6,101 nucleotides of DNA. It comes from JAEHDI01 sp035455185. Its GTDB lineage: Bacteria > Acidobacteriota > Terriglobia > Bryobacterales > Bryobacteraceae. The position numbers and the translations under genes were made by a program. Positions 6,022 to 6,101 of this stretch are shown piece by piece. Every line of letters begins with the position of its first letter. Within the stretch, counting starts at the first letter, position 1. The stretch spans positions 1 to 6,101 of the forward strand of contig DATIFQ010000268.1 of assembly GCA_035455185.1 (NCBI GenBank), in the 5' to 3' direction. The notes under the pieces were generated by a model. It was not told the DNA's origin. It worked only from the letters and a program-made list of their open reading frames with translations, and did no database searches.

Positions 6022-6101
6022 CATCCGGGATTCCTATGTTGGACTCCCGAGTCTTAACGTAGTGTATACCGATCCGTCTCTCTTGTAGGCGAAAAGCGGA
6101 T

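Overview
The window is GC-rich, with dense coding on both strands. It looks like part of an ordinary chromosome of a Gram-negative bacterium, most plausibly an Acidobacteriota member of the Solibacter/Bryobacter type. That placement is inference: the first protein resembles a secreted family I associate with that phylum, and large outer-membrane proteins carrying Ig/PKD repeats are common there. There are no phage, integrase, CRISPR or tRNA signals.

Left part (1-1350): a secreted protein of unknown function (6-926, +) converges on an RNA gene, rnpB, the catalytic RNA of RNase P (about 971-1347, -). The RNA fills the roughly 580-base stretch between the two protein genes. It shows the universal P4 sequences at both ends, a P1 helix closing the 5' and 3' ends, and a good promoter. 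Translated reading frames across it are artefacts.

Centre (1348-4526): a short AT-rich divergent promoter region separates rnpB from a 987-residue cell-envelope protein (1508-4471, +). Its order is signal peptide, OmpA-type peptidoglycan-binding domain, coiled coil with a Cys-Cys pair, predicted beta-barrel, PKD, four Ig-like repeats, PKD. This is reversed relative to classical OmpA, where the barrel comes first, and is the most interesting object here. A strong hairpin terminator (4499-4526) follows it.

Right part (4533-6010, minus strand): two enzymes lie in tandem. The upstream one is a flavodiiron/ODP-like metallo-beta-lactamase-fold protein with one substituted ligand position and no flavodoxin domain. 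About 100 bases downstream is a class I glutamine amidotransferase-like hydrolase of the peptidase C26 / gamma-glutamyl-GABA hydrolase family. The gap holds an imperfect hairpin next to a short sequence reminiscent of dispersed bacterial repeats. The enzymes may share a transcript, but nothing shows a common pathway.

I found no evidence of a new defence or mobile system. The leads are the architecture of the large envelope protein, the altered metal site of the MBL protein, and the hairpin-repeat between the two enzymes.
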